From Luzula sylvatica (taxonomy: Eukaryota; Streptophyta; Magnoliopsida; Poales; Juncaceae): a stretch of 64,000 nt of DNA. Location: positions 35,330,908-35,394,907 of the forward strand of contig OX326959.1 in the NCBI GenBank assembly GCA_946800325.1, given 5' to 3'. Positions 48,616-61,400 of the stretch are shown piece by piece (the first letter of the stretch is position 1; each line of letters begins with the position of its first letter). The notes under the pieces are model-generated. The model was not told where the DNA came from. It worked only from the letters and a program-made list of their open reading frames with translations, and ran no database searches. Both the position numbers and the translations under genes were made by a program.

Positions 48616-50966
48616 GAAGCTTCTAGAAGCTTCTCCCCCATTATTATGCAAATGTAAGTTGAATTTATTTTGTTCATCTTTTTATGGGTCTGGATGAGAA
48701 ATGAAAAGGCCTAACAGAAAGTTACATGATATTTTTTGGTGTTGTGTAGGTTTGGGGCGCATTATGCATCGCTCTACTCTACTAGCCCTTTTTAAGAAAG
48801 ATTTTATATATTACATGTCATGTGGGTCCCAGTGTCAGTTTGGTAAAAAACCTAAGCAACTTTGGTTTGTAGTGCGAGTCTTAGCGAGTCCTTTTTTTTC
48901 GTCTTTTTAAGTTTAATTTTCATTGTAATTTTGTGTCGGTCTTTGAAAGTAAAAAAAGGGCCGAGTACACTTGGTTGTTCTTATTTTACGACCCCTATTT
49001 TGTAAATATCGTGCTCTTTTATTTTATTTTATTTTATTTTATCGAGTCTGTTACATAGAGAGCCGTCTTATTTAACGTCCCGTTATAATTATTATTATCG
49101 TTTTTTTTCGTTTTGTATTGTGTGTGTGGACATGACGATTGCGTGTGTGTAATATATTTCTGTTATGCTTAATTAGATGAACAAGTTATATTAAATTAGA
49201 TAATATCTATATATAGGACAACATACAAATTATAGACATTGTATACTCATTATGATTTTATCCCAACACTAGGAATCCTTCTTTTGGACCACTTTCTTGA
49301 TGGACCCATTAGATTAGGACTCGTTTATTACAAAATTGAAAATTAAAATATTTGTTGAACCGATAGTTATGCTTTGTTTGTGTGTGTGCCCCAAATATAG
49401 GTCCATTATGATTTATAACAAGCACAAGGGTGCTCATTCTTTTGTTTTTGATCCCCCACTTGTGTGTGTGTGTGTTGTGGGCCTTTATTTCATTGATCTT
49501 TCATTTACTTGCTTTTAATGAATTTAGGATTAATAGGACCACCCATTTTGATCCTGAAAATAGACATGACCCCCATCTATATTGTGATCTTACAATTGGG
49601 TCCCTGAAAGATCTGTTATCTTTGAATGGGCTAATAATGGTCGGATATTAATGACTCGTACAATAATTTGGGTCTGTTCTTAATTAGGAATTGGTGCACT
49701 GTTAACATGCTTGTCTGATTTTGTTGGTCCCATTTTTAGATTCATCATGCCCCACTTATTTGTTTTCCATCATATAGATATAATTCATGATAACTAATTT
49801 CGTTTATGAAAACTATAGAGAGAGAATTAATTATGTGTCTCAAACCTTGGTATTTTTTTTTTTATAAAAAGATTTTCTTTGATACTTGAAAGGTTAAATA
49901 ATAAATCATATGAAACAAGATATATGTTTATGTCTCATGGTTTTAGAGTGTAGACAACTATTTATTGGTAGCTATCAAATAAATGAATGCTTGGTCTCTT
50001 TTGTGACTAAAATGAGTGCTTGCTTTTTTGTTTGGTAATTTTGGGCAAAAAATAAGTGACATTGTTTTACTTATTAGGCCTTGCCATGTGACCTTGTTGG
50101 AAAAAATGTAATATACCCTAAAAAAGGGGTTGGAAATGAGAGAAACCCAATTCTTGGAATTTCCTACCTTTTCTTCATTTGGTATTCTTTTGAATTCCTC
50201 GTGGAACATTTTGTCAATGTGGCTTTTTTTACTTTTCAAAATATGGGTTTGAACCAAAAGGAATGTGATAATATATTACTATGTGAGGAGGAATAATTTA
50301 TGGGGACTACTAAAGTCTAAATATCATGTGAAAATACAGAATATTGTTGATATGATTGAGTTACCATCATTGACTTGGTATTGAAAGTGGTGTGGGAATA
50401 TTTCTATTTGTTCTTAAAAAGTTTTCCATAGTGAAGAAGATTCAAAGATAAATCTATTAATATACAAGAAACCCTAAATTTATTTGGGCCACTATGATAG
50501 ACACCAAAACAAATACTTATCATATGGACCAGATACTTCACAGAGAAGTTTCAATTCAGAAGTAATAACTTGAAGTAGGCAATTTAATTTCAAATTGAGC
50601 CCAAATCCTACATAGAAGCCTTGTATTATTACCATACAAATCTGAAAAATATTTCTTAGACTAGTAGACTAGTTAGTTCTTTTTATTTGAAAAGCAAGTA
50701 AGTACGATAACAATATTAGTAAAGAAATAAATGGAAGATTTAGAGTTAAAAAAGATAATTAGAATCAACAGTAAATAAGAGAAACCAAAACCTAATATAT
50801 AGTTCACAACTAATTATCATAGCTAACACACAATATCATTAAGCAGAAGTTCAAGTCACAAAGCATTACAAATTAATTCTAACGACCATAATATTAAATA
50901 TTACATATTATTTCACACCAGACAACTGAATTGAACTTAATTGAATCGAATTATTTTTTTTAATCT
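48616..50966. other. ARF 3' region and intergenic spacer
   Basis: A GTAAGTTG donor at about 48653 and TTGTGTAG acceptor at about 48750 suggest a 3' UTR intron of the ARF gene. An (ATTTT)n pentamer run lies at 49017-49041. The remainder is AT-rich and holds the bHLH 3' UTR next to 50966. No other gene is supported. Confidence 0.45.
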
Positions 50967-52650
50967 TCAAACATTTGTTGCATTTCCGAGACCGATGCTA
51001 GCGAGTAACAAGTCTTTAATGTCTTCAGTCTTCCAAACTGGTTTATCATCAGGTTGCTAAAAACAAAATAAATCGGAAAACATCAATTCGAATTTATTGA
51101 AATAAGAAGTTTCAAATATATATATGGAAAATAACTAAGAGCTATTCAATTTTTAGTCCAAATTTAGCTACAATGAAAAAGTTTCGAATTTATAGCGTTT
51201 CGGTGCTATTGTTTGCGGGACAATATATTGTTCTTTTTGGGAAAGTAAGCGATGTTTTTCTTTTGTTCTTGTTTTACAAAATCGACGATTTCTATCTGCT
51301 ATACATGAAAAATAGACCCCAACACAATTTTAGTTTAATTTGTAGGTTTTCCAGTGCGAATGTTTACAGGACGATAAAATCGGATTTTTTTTTCTTCGAA
51401 AAGTGGTTGAAAAAATGATAACATCGAACAACTTGTCCAATATTAATAATTAATTTATCAATCCTTGGCACAGAAATAAGAAAATAACTAAAATAAGACA
51501 TAAATAACATAAAAAAAATGTAAATTAACATATATACCTTAGCACAAAAGACATCGAGTGAAAAGGAAGTGAGGCTGCTAATTGAACCTTGCTTAATGTC
51601 GAGTTCGAGGAGATCGAGGGCACGGAGGGTTGCTGGAACTAGACCTGGTTTCGATTTGCAAAACATATGCATGTTTATCGATCCATTATCATTTGTTTTC
51701 ACGTCCACCTACAAAATAATAATTAGAGCAAATATGTACTCTTAAATAAAAAAATAAAAAAAAATCATAAATTAAGTACTTACTGCTGCAGGTCGAGATC
51801 CAAGAAACACAAATTCTGGCGGCATTTCAGAATTTATTGCTGCTGAAGAAGAACTGGTACCTTGTGCGATCTCGTTTTGGAGAACATGGACCGTTTGCTT
51901 GAGCTCCTTCACGTAATCAATTGCGTCATATAAAGCAGATAATTTGTCCAGCTATCAAATAGAATTATATACTGTTAAGTTGACAATAATAGATTCGATA
52001 TGCAAATATAGTTATTGTCTTAGACTCTTATCAATCCATTGCAATATATACATGCTTTGTTTTGTATCATTTAATGTGTTCAAGATACAAATTAGGGTTT
52101 AATTGGTTACAAAGTTAACCTAATATGCCGCCAAAGCCCATAAAAATAACTCCATTGAAACTTATGTTCGTTAAAAAAATTCGATTAAAAGAATAACTAA
52201 AAAGGGAATTGCAATTCTCACACTGCTAATATTCGGTACCACTGCTCGAAGTTTCAAAAGATTTTCATTAAACTTCCTCGTACGCCTCCTCTCCATCAAT
52301 AAACTCCTCGCACTACTCATTTTCTTCTTCCATTTCTCTCTCTCCCTCTCCTCCTCTTTCTCTTTCGAATTTATTCCTCCACCCATCTCATCATCACGGA
52401 CCGTACCAACCGGACCGACCATACCAGACTCATCATGGACCGTATCCGAGGTTATGGGAGTAAAACTTGATGCAGCAAGATCAGGAGAGAAATCGAGCTT
52501 TGGTCCACCGAGAGCGCTGTAGAACGGGTCCAAAGGATCTTTCAACCAGTCATCATCTACTAGGAAATTGAATCCTGCTTCTTCGTCCTCCGAAACGGGG
52601 AGCTCTGGCAGATTGAGGATGTTAAAATTAGGATCTTCAGTATTATCCAT
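50967..52650 (-). CDS. bHLH transcription factor with C-terminal ACT-like region
   Basis: Exons on the minus strand: 52650-52222, 51951-51784, 51708-51538, 51056-50967. They join in frame to 285 residues plus TGA. The N-terminal ~100 residues are acidic (LPELPVSEDEEAGFN, DDDWLKDPLDPFY). The basic region and helix 1 are SARSLLMERRRTRKFNENLL then KLRAVVPNIS; exon 2 gives helix 2, LDKLSALYDAIDYVKEL, with a leucine-rich extension. Exon 3 (VDVKTNDNGSINMHMFC to SLTSFSLDVFCAK) resembles the ACT-like dimerisation domain of many plant bHLH proteins. Helix 1-loop-helix 2 split by an intron after the loop is usual in the AMS/bHLH90/bHLH35-like groups, to which I would assign it loosely. The basic region keeps Glu and the Arg three residues later, but the usual His and the Arg four residues after Glu are Ser and Thr. 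The start at 52650 is the only good ATG ahead of the acidic segment. Confidence 0.9.
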
Positions 52651-53169
52651 CTGGATTAATTAGGTTTTCTTTTGCAGGGTGATGGATGGATTAGGGTTTT
52701 GTGTATTTATAGATGAGTTTCAGGGTTTTAGATCGTTACACTTGGCGATGTGGAGTGTAGTGTGTCAACCATCCAAATCATCAACCAACTTTGCACAAAT
52801 AATCTGTCTTCTTGTGGAATTAAATTTCCTGTGTTTATGTCAAGGAAATATATAGACATGATATGGAAGCTATCCATCCATTCATTATATAAACTTATAC
52901 AGGGTTTGAAATGTAGATAATTGCGATTCAGTTTGGTAAATTTTGCATGTTAGTTAGAGAGATTGAGACATGTGGCATAACATGCTATTTTGTACAAGTT
53001 GACTTCTACAGAAAAAACTACGACTCAGATGGAGAATTTAATCCTTTCTTATCCTGTGTTATCCTGTGTGCTGGAAAGTATCCTTCTTTCTCCTGGAGAG
53101 TTTTTTTTATAATAAATGGAGAAAACTCACGTGTCATATGTTTATTGATATCAATAAAAAAAAAAAAGT
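52651..53169. other. bHLH upstream region
   Basis: Promoter and leader of the bHLH gene by position. A TATTTATAGA TATA-like word lies at about 52705 (complement TCTATAAATA), roughly 60 bp upstream of the ATG, which is close for a TATA box. Nothing else is recognised. Confidence 0.4.
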
Positions 53170-53345
53170 AAATGAAAAAAATTCGATGGTTCTTCATTTC
53201 ATTGATGTTAATGAGACTTGAATCCACAAACTCTCACAACATATATTTTTTTGTGTCTAAAAAAAACGAGTAAATGGAGAAGGTTCGGTGATCCTCCATT
53301 CATTGATGTCAATGAAATTTGAATCCACAACCTTCAGTTGAGAGT
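53170..53345. repeat. two diverged tandem copies of a ~95 bp unit
   Basis: The phrase GGTTC(T/G)(T/G)...CATTGATGT(T/C)AATGA then TTGAATCCACAA occurs at about 53185-53230 and 53283-53328. On the minus strand, TTGTGGATTCAA resembles a tRNA B box, so the unit may be SINE-derived. A third, poorer copy may lie at 53110-53160. Confidence 0.5.
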
Positions 53346-53449
53346 TAACTGGGAATAACAAGGCAACTCCTAAAACAAATAAAATAATAATGTAACTTTG
53401 TGAAGTTTGTTGATTTTAATGTAGGAGAATAAATCGACCATCGCATTTT

Positions 53450-53605
53450 TTTTTTGAAGAGAATGTTAGACTACGAAATGTGATCATTATAGATTTTATT
53501 TTTTATACTGATGTCGCCGGGACTCGAACTCATAATCTCTAATATATTATTTTATTGTGCTAAACACTCAACCAATGAGCTATGAAATCATTAATTGACC
53601 ATCAC
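53450..53605 (-). mobile_element. tRNA-derived SINE, copy 1
   Basis: On the minus strand it starts with the pol III A-box-like TAGCTCATTGGTTGAGTG, and about 45 bases later has the B-box-like ATGAGTTCGAGTCCCGG, then a tail GGCGACATCAGTATAAA and ATTCTCTTC plus an A-run. It is clearly homologous to the copy at 54510 in the opposite orientation. Related to tRNA but without a full cloverleaf. Confidence 0.75.
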
Positions 53606-54509
53606 ATTTTAAGTATGAAATGTTTTCCAGAGAGTCATGCAAAATTGACACTGATTGAAACAAAAAAATCATGACTAGTCATACTTCTAATGTGAATCAA
53701 GTTTATATATAGAACTTAATTAATTATTCACTAACATAATAATATACAAAAAATAACTTACTAATAAACAAAAATACAACATCATGCATATGACTATTTT
53801 ATTCATGTTTTATCATTAGAGATTGGAGAAAATCAAGTATGTCATTTATAGGAATAATGCTACTGGTTCATCCTTCACCACATCGTGTCACGTCATTCAC
53901 GCGTTCTTGGCCGTACGATCAACTCTGTTTTGGACGGATTAAATCAGGATCGTCCATTTTCTACATGGACTCGGTCTTTGTACATCTATTAATGTATTAT
54001 CTATTGCACAACGTGGTCCACAGTGAGCCAAGTCCATTCAATTCTTCAAGACAAAAATTACATATATATCTTTTCTTTCTCTCTCCTCTCTCTCCAGCCC
54101 ATTCTGCCTCAACCGTAACCCTAGCGACAACTAAAGGCGGAAAAGAAAACGGAAGAAGAGAAGAAGAGAAAACCAACCACGGCTCGACATAAGAAGAGAA
54201 TAACGATGAAGCTCGGTGGCGACTAGCACGCTCGGTTGGCTGAGGCAGGTGGATTCGAACAAGATGACGGAAGTGGCGATTGACGAGTCTGATCTTCATG
54301 CGACCAAAGAAGTGCCAAATTTGCTCAATTTACTTTTTTCTTTACGAGCTTCCTGTAACAAACGAATATATATGACGAATCGTGATCACAATTTATAGAG
54401 AGACCAAATTTTATGAATGAGCAAGAATTACTCGTAAATTCGTGCATTTGTTGGCTATTGCACGAATGGATTTCATGACCCTGAATAATTCTTCTATGGA
54501 ATTGCTAAT
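53606..54509. other. intergenic, unidentified GC-richer patch
   Basis: At 53840-54350 base composition is more even, with a CT-rich stretch and a 117-codon frame (53839-54192) of no recognisable family. The pattern (pyrimidine tract, then AACCCTAGCG) resembles a gene leader or an inserted fragment; I cannot support a gene. Confidence 0.35.
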
Positions 54510-54655
54510 GGCCCTATAGTCCAGTTGGTTGAGTGTTTAGCACAATAAAACCACATGTTGAAGGGGTTATGAGTTCGAGGGCCGGCGACATCAATATAAA
54601 AAAAATCTATAATAACCACGATTCGTGTTTCAGAATTCTCTTAAAAAAATGTTCT
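54510..54655 (+). mobile_element. tRNA-derived SINE, copy 2
   Basis: The plus strand reads CCTATAGTCCAGTTGGTTGAG (A box within), TTATGAGTTCGAGGGCC (B box), GGCGACATCAATATAAA, then ATTCTCTTAAAAAAAT. It shares the words GTTTAGCACAATAAAA and GGCGACATCA(A/G)TATAAA with copy 1. Confidence 0.78.
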
Positions 54656-55195
54656 CTGGAATAGAAACACAGGAACAGAATCACTCTCCTACAACAAATA
54701 TAAAAAGATAAAATAGCTAATAAAACATTTATTATTGAAGAAAAATAATAAATGGAAACTAATTAACAAGAATTTCACACTAACCACCAATGGAGGAGTC
54801 ATTTTAGCTTCCTTGCCCGCTTGTAAATTTTCATCCGAATGGTTCAAAAATGGAGTTCTCATAATCGCTTCACCCGGTTCATTAAAACTGTGCTTGTAGG
54901 AACTAGCTAAACATATCTAAAAAATATCACGAAGTTAAACTTATCTAAAAAATGATGTTTAACACCATCAAATAAATAAATTTGTAATTTTTTCAAAAAA
55001 GTTAATTTATAATATTTTTTGAAAAAATTGTGTCAAAAATATCAAAATACTTAACTTTAATATTTTCCTAAAAAAACTCTATAATTGAAGAATCACACAC
55101 TCAATTTTCTTTGATTTCTTTTTTTTCATTTTTTTCTTTTTTGCCCCTTTAACATTTTTGTAATTTTTTTTGAAAAACAAGAAAATTAGTTTGCG
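54656..55195. other. spacer before the tandem arrays, no feature seen
   Basis: AT-rich, with T-rich runs at 55115-55180. No gene is supported. Confidence 0.4.
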
Positions 55196-55433
55196 TTAGT
55201 CTTTGATTACACAATTTTTTTGAGAAAAACATGAAAATTAAATATTTTCTTTCATTTAAACGTCAATTTTGACATTGCTTGAAAAAGAAATAAAAAGTTG
55301 CATGTATTAGTCTTCAATTACAGATTTGTTTGGGTAAGACATGAAAATTAAGCATTTTTGTCGTTTTAGACATTAATTTTGTCATTTTTTTGAAAAAGAA
55401 ATACAAAGTTGAATGTATTAGTCTTTGAAATGA
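55196..55433. repeat. 111-bp tandem repeat at the edge of the satellite array
   Basis: TTAGTCTT(T/C) recurs at 55196, 55307 and 55418, exactly 111 bp apart. Each unit carries ACATGAAAATTAA, a T-rich run and TTGAAAAAGAAAT. Two units, the second running directly into the first 125-bp monomer. The unit is not obviously related to the main monomer. Confidence 0.8.
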
Positions 55434-58400
55434 AGTAAAAACACGTTATTTGAACTCCTCAAAGCGTAAAAAGATTGCTATGAATCGAAAAGAAAACTTT
55501 CTTAATGTTTGTACAATTTGGTGAAAAGTTACAGAGTAAAAGATTCGATCCAAACCATCTTAAAAGCACGTTATTTGGACTCCTCAAAGCGTTAAAAGAT
55601 TGTTATGAATCGATAAACAAACTTTCTTAGTGTTTGTAAAATTTGGTGAAAAGTTATGTAGTAAAAGATACGATACAAATGATCTAAAACACGTTATTTG
55701 AACTCCTCAAAGCGTAAAAAGATTGCTATGAATCGAAAAGAAAACTTTCTTAGTGTTTGTACAATTCGGTGAAAAGTTACGTAGTAAAAGATTCGATCCA
55801 AACCATCTTAAAAGCACGTTATTTGGACTCCTCAGAGCGTTAATAGATTGTTATGAATAGAAAAACTAACTTCCGTAGTGTTCATACAATTTGGTGAAAA
55901 GTTATGTAGCAAAAGATTCGTATACAAATGATCTGAAAACACGTTATTTGAACTCCTAGAAGTGTATAAAGATTGCTATGAATCGATAAGAAAAGTTTCT
56001 TAGTGTTTGTAAATTTTGGTGAAAAGTTATGTAGTAAAAGATTCGATCCAAACCATCTTAAAAGCATGTTATTTGGACTCCCCAGAGCGTTAAAACATTG
56101 TTATGAATCGAAAAACAAACTTTCTTAGTGTTTATATAATTTGGTGAAAAGTTTTGTATCAAAGATACGATACAAATGATCTAAAAACACGTTATTTGAA
56201 CTCATCAAAGCATACAATGGTTGCTATGAATAAAAAAAAAACTTCTTAAGTGTTTGTACAATTTGGTGAAAAGTTACATAGTAAAAGATTCGATCCAAAC
56301 CATCTTAAAAGCACGTTATTTGGACTCATCGGAGCGTTAATAGATTGTTATGAATCGAAAAACAAACTTCCTTAGAGTTCATACAATTTGGTGAATAGAT
56401 ATGTAGTAAAAGATACAATACAAATGATCTGAAAACACGTTATTTGAACTCCTCGAAGTGTATAAAGATTGCTATGAATCGAAAAGAAAACTTTCTTAGT
56501 GTTTGTACAATTTGGTAAAAAGTTACGAAGCAAAATATTCGATCCAAACCATCATAAAAACACGTTATTCGGACTCCTCAGAGCGTTTAAAGATTGTTAT
56601 GAATCGAAAAACAAACTTTCTTAGTGTTCATAAAATTTGGTGAAATGTTATGTAGTAAAAGGTATGATACAAATGATCTAAAAACACGTTATTTGAACTC
56701 CTCAAAGCATAAAAAGATTGCTATGAATAGAAAATAAAACTTTCTTAGTATTTGTATGATTTGGTGAATAATTATGTAGTAAAAGATTCAATCAAAACCA
56801 TCTCAAAAACACGTTATTTGGACTCCTCAGAGCCTTAAAACATCGTTATGAATCGAAAAAAAACTTTCTTAGTGTTTATAAAATTTGGTGAAAAGTTATG
56901 TCGTAAAAGATACGATACAAATGACCAAAAATACGTTATTTCAACTCCTCAAAGCGTAAAAAGATTGCTATGAATCGAAAAGAAAATTTTCTTTGTGTTT
57001 GCACAATTTGGTGAAAAGTTACGTAGTAAAAGATTCGATCCAAACCATCTTAAAAGCACGTTATTTGGACTCCTCAGAGCGTTAATAGATTGTTATGAAT
57101 CGAAAAACAAACTTCCGTAGTGTTCATACAATTTGGTGAACAGTTATGTAGTAAAAGATACGATACAAATGATCTGAAAACACGTTATTTGAACTCCTCA
57201 AAGCATAAAAAGCACGTTATTTGGACTCCTCAGACCGTTAAAAGATTGTTATGAATCGAAAACCAAACTTTTCTAGTGTTTATATAATTTGGTTAAAAGT
57301 TTTGTATAAAAGATACGATACAAATGATCTAAAAACACGTTATTTGAACTCCTCAACGCATACAAAGATTGCTATGAATAAAAAAAAAACTTCTTAAGTG
57401 TTTGTACAATTTGGTTAAAAGTTACATAGTAAAAGATTCGATCCAAACCATCTGAAAAGCTCGTTATTTGGACTCCTCGGAGCGTTAATAGATTATTACG
57501 AATCGAAAAACAAACATCCTTAGAGTTCATTCAATTTGGTGAATAGTTATGTAGTAAAAGATATGATACAAATGATCTGAAAACACGTTATTTGAACTCC
57601 TCAAAGCATAAAAAGATTGCTATGAATCGAAAAGAAAACTTTCTCAGTGTTTGTACGATTTGGTGAAAAGTTATGTAGTTAAAGATTCGATCCAAACCAT
57701 CTCAAAAACACGTTATTTGGAATCCTCAGAGCGTTAGAAGATTGTTATGAATCGAAAAACAAACTTTCTTAGTGTCTGTACAATTTGGTGAAAAGTTACG
57801 TAGTAAAAGATTCGATCCAAACCATCTTAAAAGCACGTTATTTGGACACCTCGGAGCGTTAATAGATTGTTACGAATCGAGAAACAAACTTCCTTAGAGT
57901 TCATACAATTTGGTGAATAGTTATGTAGTAAAAGATACGATGCAAATGATCTGAAAACACGTAATTTTAACTCCTCAAAGCATAAAAAGATTGCTATGAA
58001 TCGAAAAGAAAACTTTCTCAGTGTTTGTACGATTTGGTGAAAAGTTATGTAGTTAAAGATTCGATCCAAACCATCTCAAATACACGTTATTTGGAATCCT
58101 CAGAGCGTTAGAAGATTGCTATGAATCGAAAAACAAACTTTCTTAGTGTTTGTACAATTTGGTGAAAAGTTACGTAGTAAAAGATTCGATCCAAACCATC
58201 CTAAAAACACGTTATTTGGACTCCTCAGAGCATTAAAAGATTGTTATGAATCGAAAAACAAACTTTCTTAGTGTTCATTAAATTTCCTGAAAATTTATGC
58301 AGTAAAAGATACGATACAAATGATCTAAAAGCACGTTATTTGGACTCCTCAAAGCGTAAAAAGATTGTTATGAATCGAAAAACAAACTTCCGTAGTGTTC

Positions 58401-61400
58401 ATAAAATTTCGAGAAAAGTAATGTAGTAAAAGGTTCGATCCAAACCATCATAAAAACAAGTTATTTGGACTCCTCAAAGCGTTAAAATATTGTTATGAAT
58501 CTAAAAACAAACTTTCTTAGTGTTCATAAAATTTGGTGAAAATTTATGTAGTAAAAGATACGATACAATTGATCTAAAAACACGTTATATGAACTCCTCA
58601 AAGCATAAAAAGATTGCTATGAATAGAAAATAAAACTTTCTTAGTATTTGAATGATTTGGTGAAAAGTTATGTAGTAAAAGATTCGACCAAAACCATTTC
58701 AAAAACACGTTATTTGGACTCCTCAGAGCCTTAAAAGATTGTTATGAATCGAAAAACAAACTTCCGTAGTGTTCATACAATTTGGTGAACAGTTATGTAG
58801 TAAAAGATACGATACAAATGATCTGAAAACACGTTATTTGAACTCCTCAAAGCATAAAAAGCACGTTATTTGGACTCCTCAGACCGTTAAAAGATTGTTA
58901 TGAATCGAAAACCAAACTTTTCTAGTGTTTATATAATTTGGTTAAAAGTTTTGTATAAAAGATACGATACAAATGATCTAAAAACACGTTATTTGAACTC
59001 CTCAACGCATACAAAGATTGCTATGAATAAAAAAAAAACTTCTTAAGTGTTTGTACAATTTGGTTAAAAGTTACATAGTAAAAGATTCGATCCAAACCAT
59101 CTGAAAAGCTCGTTATTTGGACTCCTCGGAGCGTTAATAGATTATTACGAATCGAAAAACAAACATCCTTAGAGTTCATTCAATTTGGTGAATAGTTATG
59201 TAGTAAAAGATATGATACAAATGATCTGAAAACACGTTATTTGAACTCCTCAAAGCATAAAAAGATTGCTATGAATCGAAAAGAAAACTTTCTCAGTGTT
59301 TGTACGATTTGGTGAAAAGTTATGTAGTTAAAGATTCGATCCAAACCATCTCAAAAACACGTTATTTGGAATCCTCAGAGCGTTAGAAGATTGTTATGAA
59401 TCGAAAAACAAACTTTCTTAGTGTCTGTACAATTTGGTGAAAAGTTACGTAGTAAAAGATTCGATCCAAACCATCTTAAAAGCACGTTATTTGGACACCT
59501 CGGAGCGTTAATAGATTGTTACGAATCGAGAAACAAACTTCCTTAGAGTTCATACAATTTGGTGAATAGTTATGTAGTAAAAGATACGATGCAAATGATC
59601 TGAAAACACGTAATTTTAACTCCTCAAAGCATAAAAAGATTGCTATGAATCGAAAAGAAAACTTTCTCAGTGTTTGTACGATTTGGTGAAAAGTTATGTA
59701 GTTAAAGATTCGATCCAAACCATCTCAAATACACGTTATTTGGAATCCTCAGAGCGTTAGAAGATTGCTATGAATCGAAAAACAAACTTTCTTAGTGTTT
59801 GTACAATTTGGTGAAAAGTTACGTAGTAAAAGATTCGATCCAAACCATCCTAAAAACACGTTATTTGGACTCCTCAGAGCATTAAAAGATTGTTATGAAT
59901 CGAAAAACAAACTTTCTTAGTGTTCATTAAATTTCCTGAAAATTTATGCAGTAAAAGATACGATACAAATGATCTAAAAGCACGTTATTTGGACTCCTCA
60001 AAGCGTAAAAAGATTGTTATGAATCGAAAAACAAACTTCCGTAGTGTTCATAAAATTTCGAGAAAAGTAATGTAGTAAAAGGTTCGATCCAAACCATCAT
60101 AAAAACAAGTTATTTGGACTCCTCAAAGCGTTAAAATATTGTTATGAATCTAAAAACAAACTTTCTTAGTGTTCATAAAATTTGGTGAAAATTTATGTAG
60201 TAAAAGATACGATACAATTGATCTAAAAACACGTTATATGAACTCCTCAAAGCATAAAAAGATTGCTATGAATAGAAAATAAAACTTTCTTAGTATTTGA
60301 ATGATTTGGTGAAAAGTTATGTAGTAAAAGATTCGACCAAAACCATTTCAAAAACACGTTATTTGGACTCCTCAGAGCCTTAAAAGATTGTTATGAATCG
60401 AAAAACAAACTTACTTAGTGTTCATAAAATTTGGTGAAAAGTTATGTAGTAAAAGATACGATACAAATGATCTAAAAATACGTTATTTGAACTCCTCAAA
60501 GCATAAAAAGATTGCTATGAATCGAAAAGAAAACTTTCTTAGTGTTTGTACAATTTGGTGAGAAGTTACGTAGTAAAAAATTCGATTCAAACCATCTTAA
60601 AAGCATGTTATTTGGACTCCTCAGAGTGTTAAAAGACTGTTATGAATCGAAAAAGAAACTCTCTTAGTGTTTGTAAAATTTGGTGAAAAGTGATGTAGTA
60701 AAAGATACTATACAAATGATCTAAAAACACGTTATTTGAACTCCTCAAAGCATAAAAAGATTGCTATGAATCGAAAATAAAACTTTCTTAGTATTTGTAT
60801 GATTTGGTGAGAAGTTACGTAGTAAAAGATTCGACCAAAACCATCTCAAAAACATGTTATTTGGACTCCTCAGAGCCTTAGATGATTGTTATGAATCGAA
60901 AAAGAAACTTTCTTAGTGTTCATAAAATTTGGTGAAAAGTCATGTAGTAAAAGATACGATACAAATGATCTAAAAATACGTTATTTGAACTCCTCAAAGC
61001 GTAAAAACATTGCTATGAATCGAAAAGAAAACTTTCTTAGTGTTCGTACAATTTGGTGAAAAGTTACGTTGTAAAAGATTCGATCCAAACCATCTTAAAA
61101 TCACGTTATTTGGACTCCTCAGAGCGTTAAAAGATTGTTATGAATCGAAAAACAAAATTTCTTAGTGTTTGTAAAATTTGGTGAAAAGTAATGTAGTAAA
61201 AGATACTATACAAATAATCTAAAAACACGTTATTTGAACTCCTCAAAGCATAAAAAGATTGCTATGAATCGAAAATAAAACTTTCTTAGTATTTGTATGA
61301 TTTGGTGAGATGTTACGTAGTAAAATATTCGACCAAAACCATCTCAAAAACATGTTATTTGGACTCCTCAGAGCCTTAAATGATTGTTATGAATCGAAAA

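Noticed and set aside
53520..53600. Functional tRNA gene
   Set aside because: A- and B-box words are present, but no acceptor stem or anticodon arm can be paired; the SINE interpretation fits the second copy at 54510.
53839..54192. 117-codon plus-strand frame in a GC-richer patch
   Set aside because: No recognisable family. It runs through a CT-rich tract and lacks conserved features, so it is probably a leader-like or inserted fragment.
57827..58069. 80-codon minus-strand frame repeated identically at 59476-59718
   Set aside because: It spans two satellite monomers and is duplicated only because of the 1649-bp unit. Other monomers break the frame, so it is not a gene.
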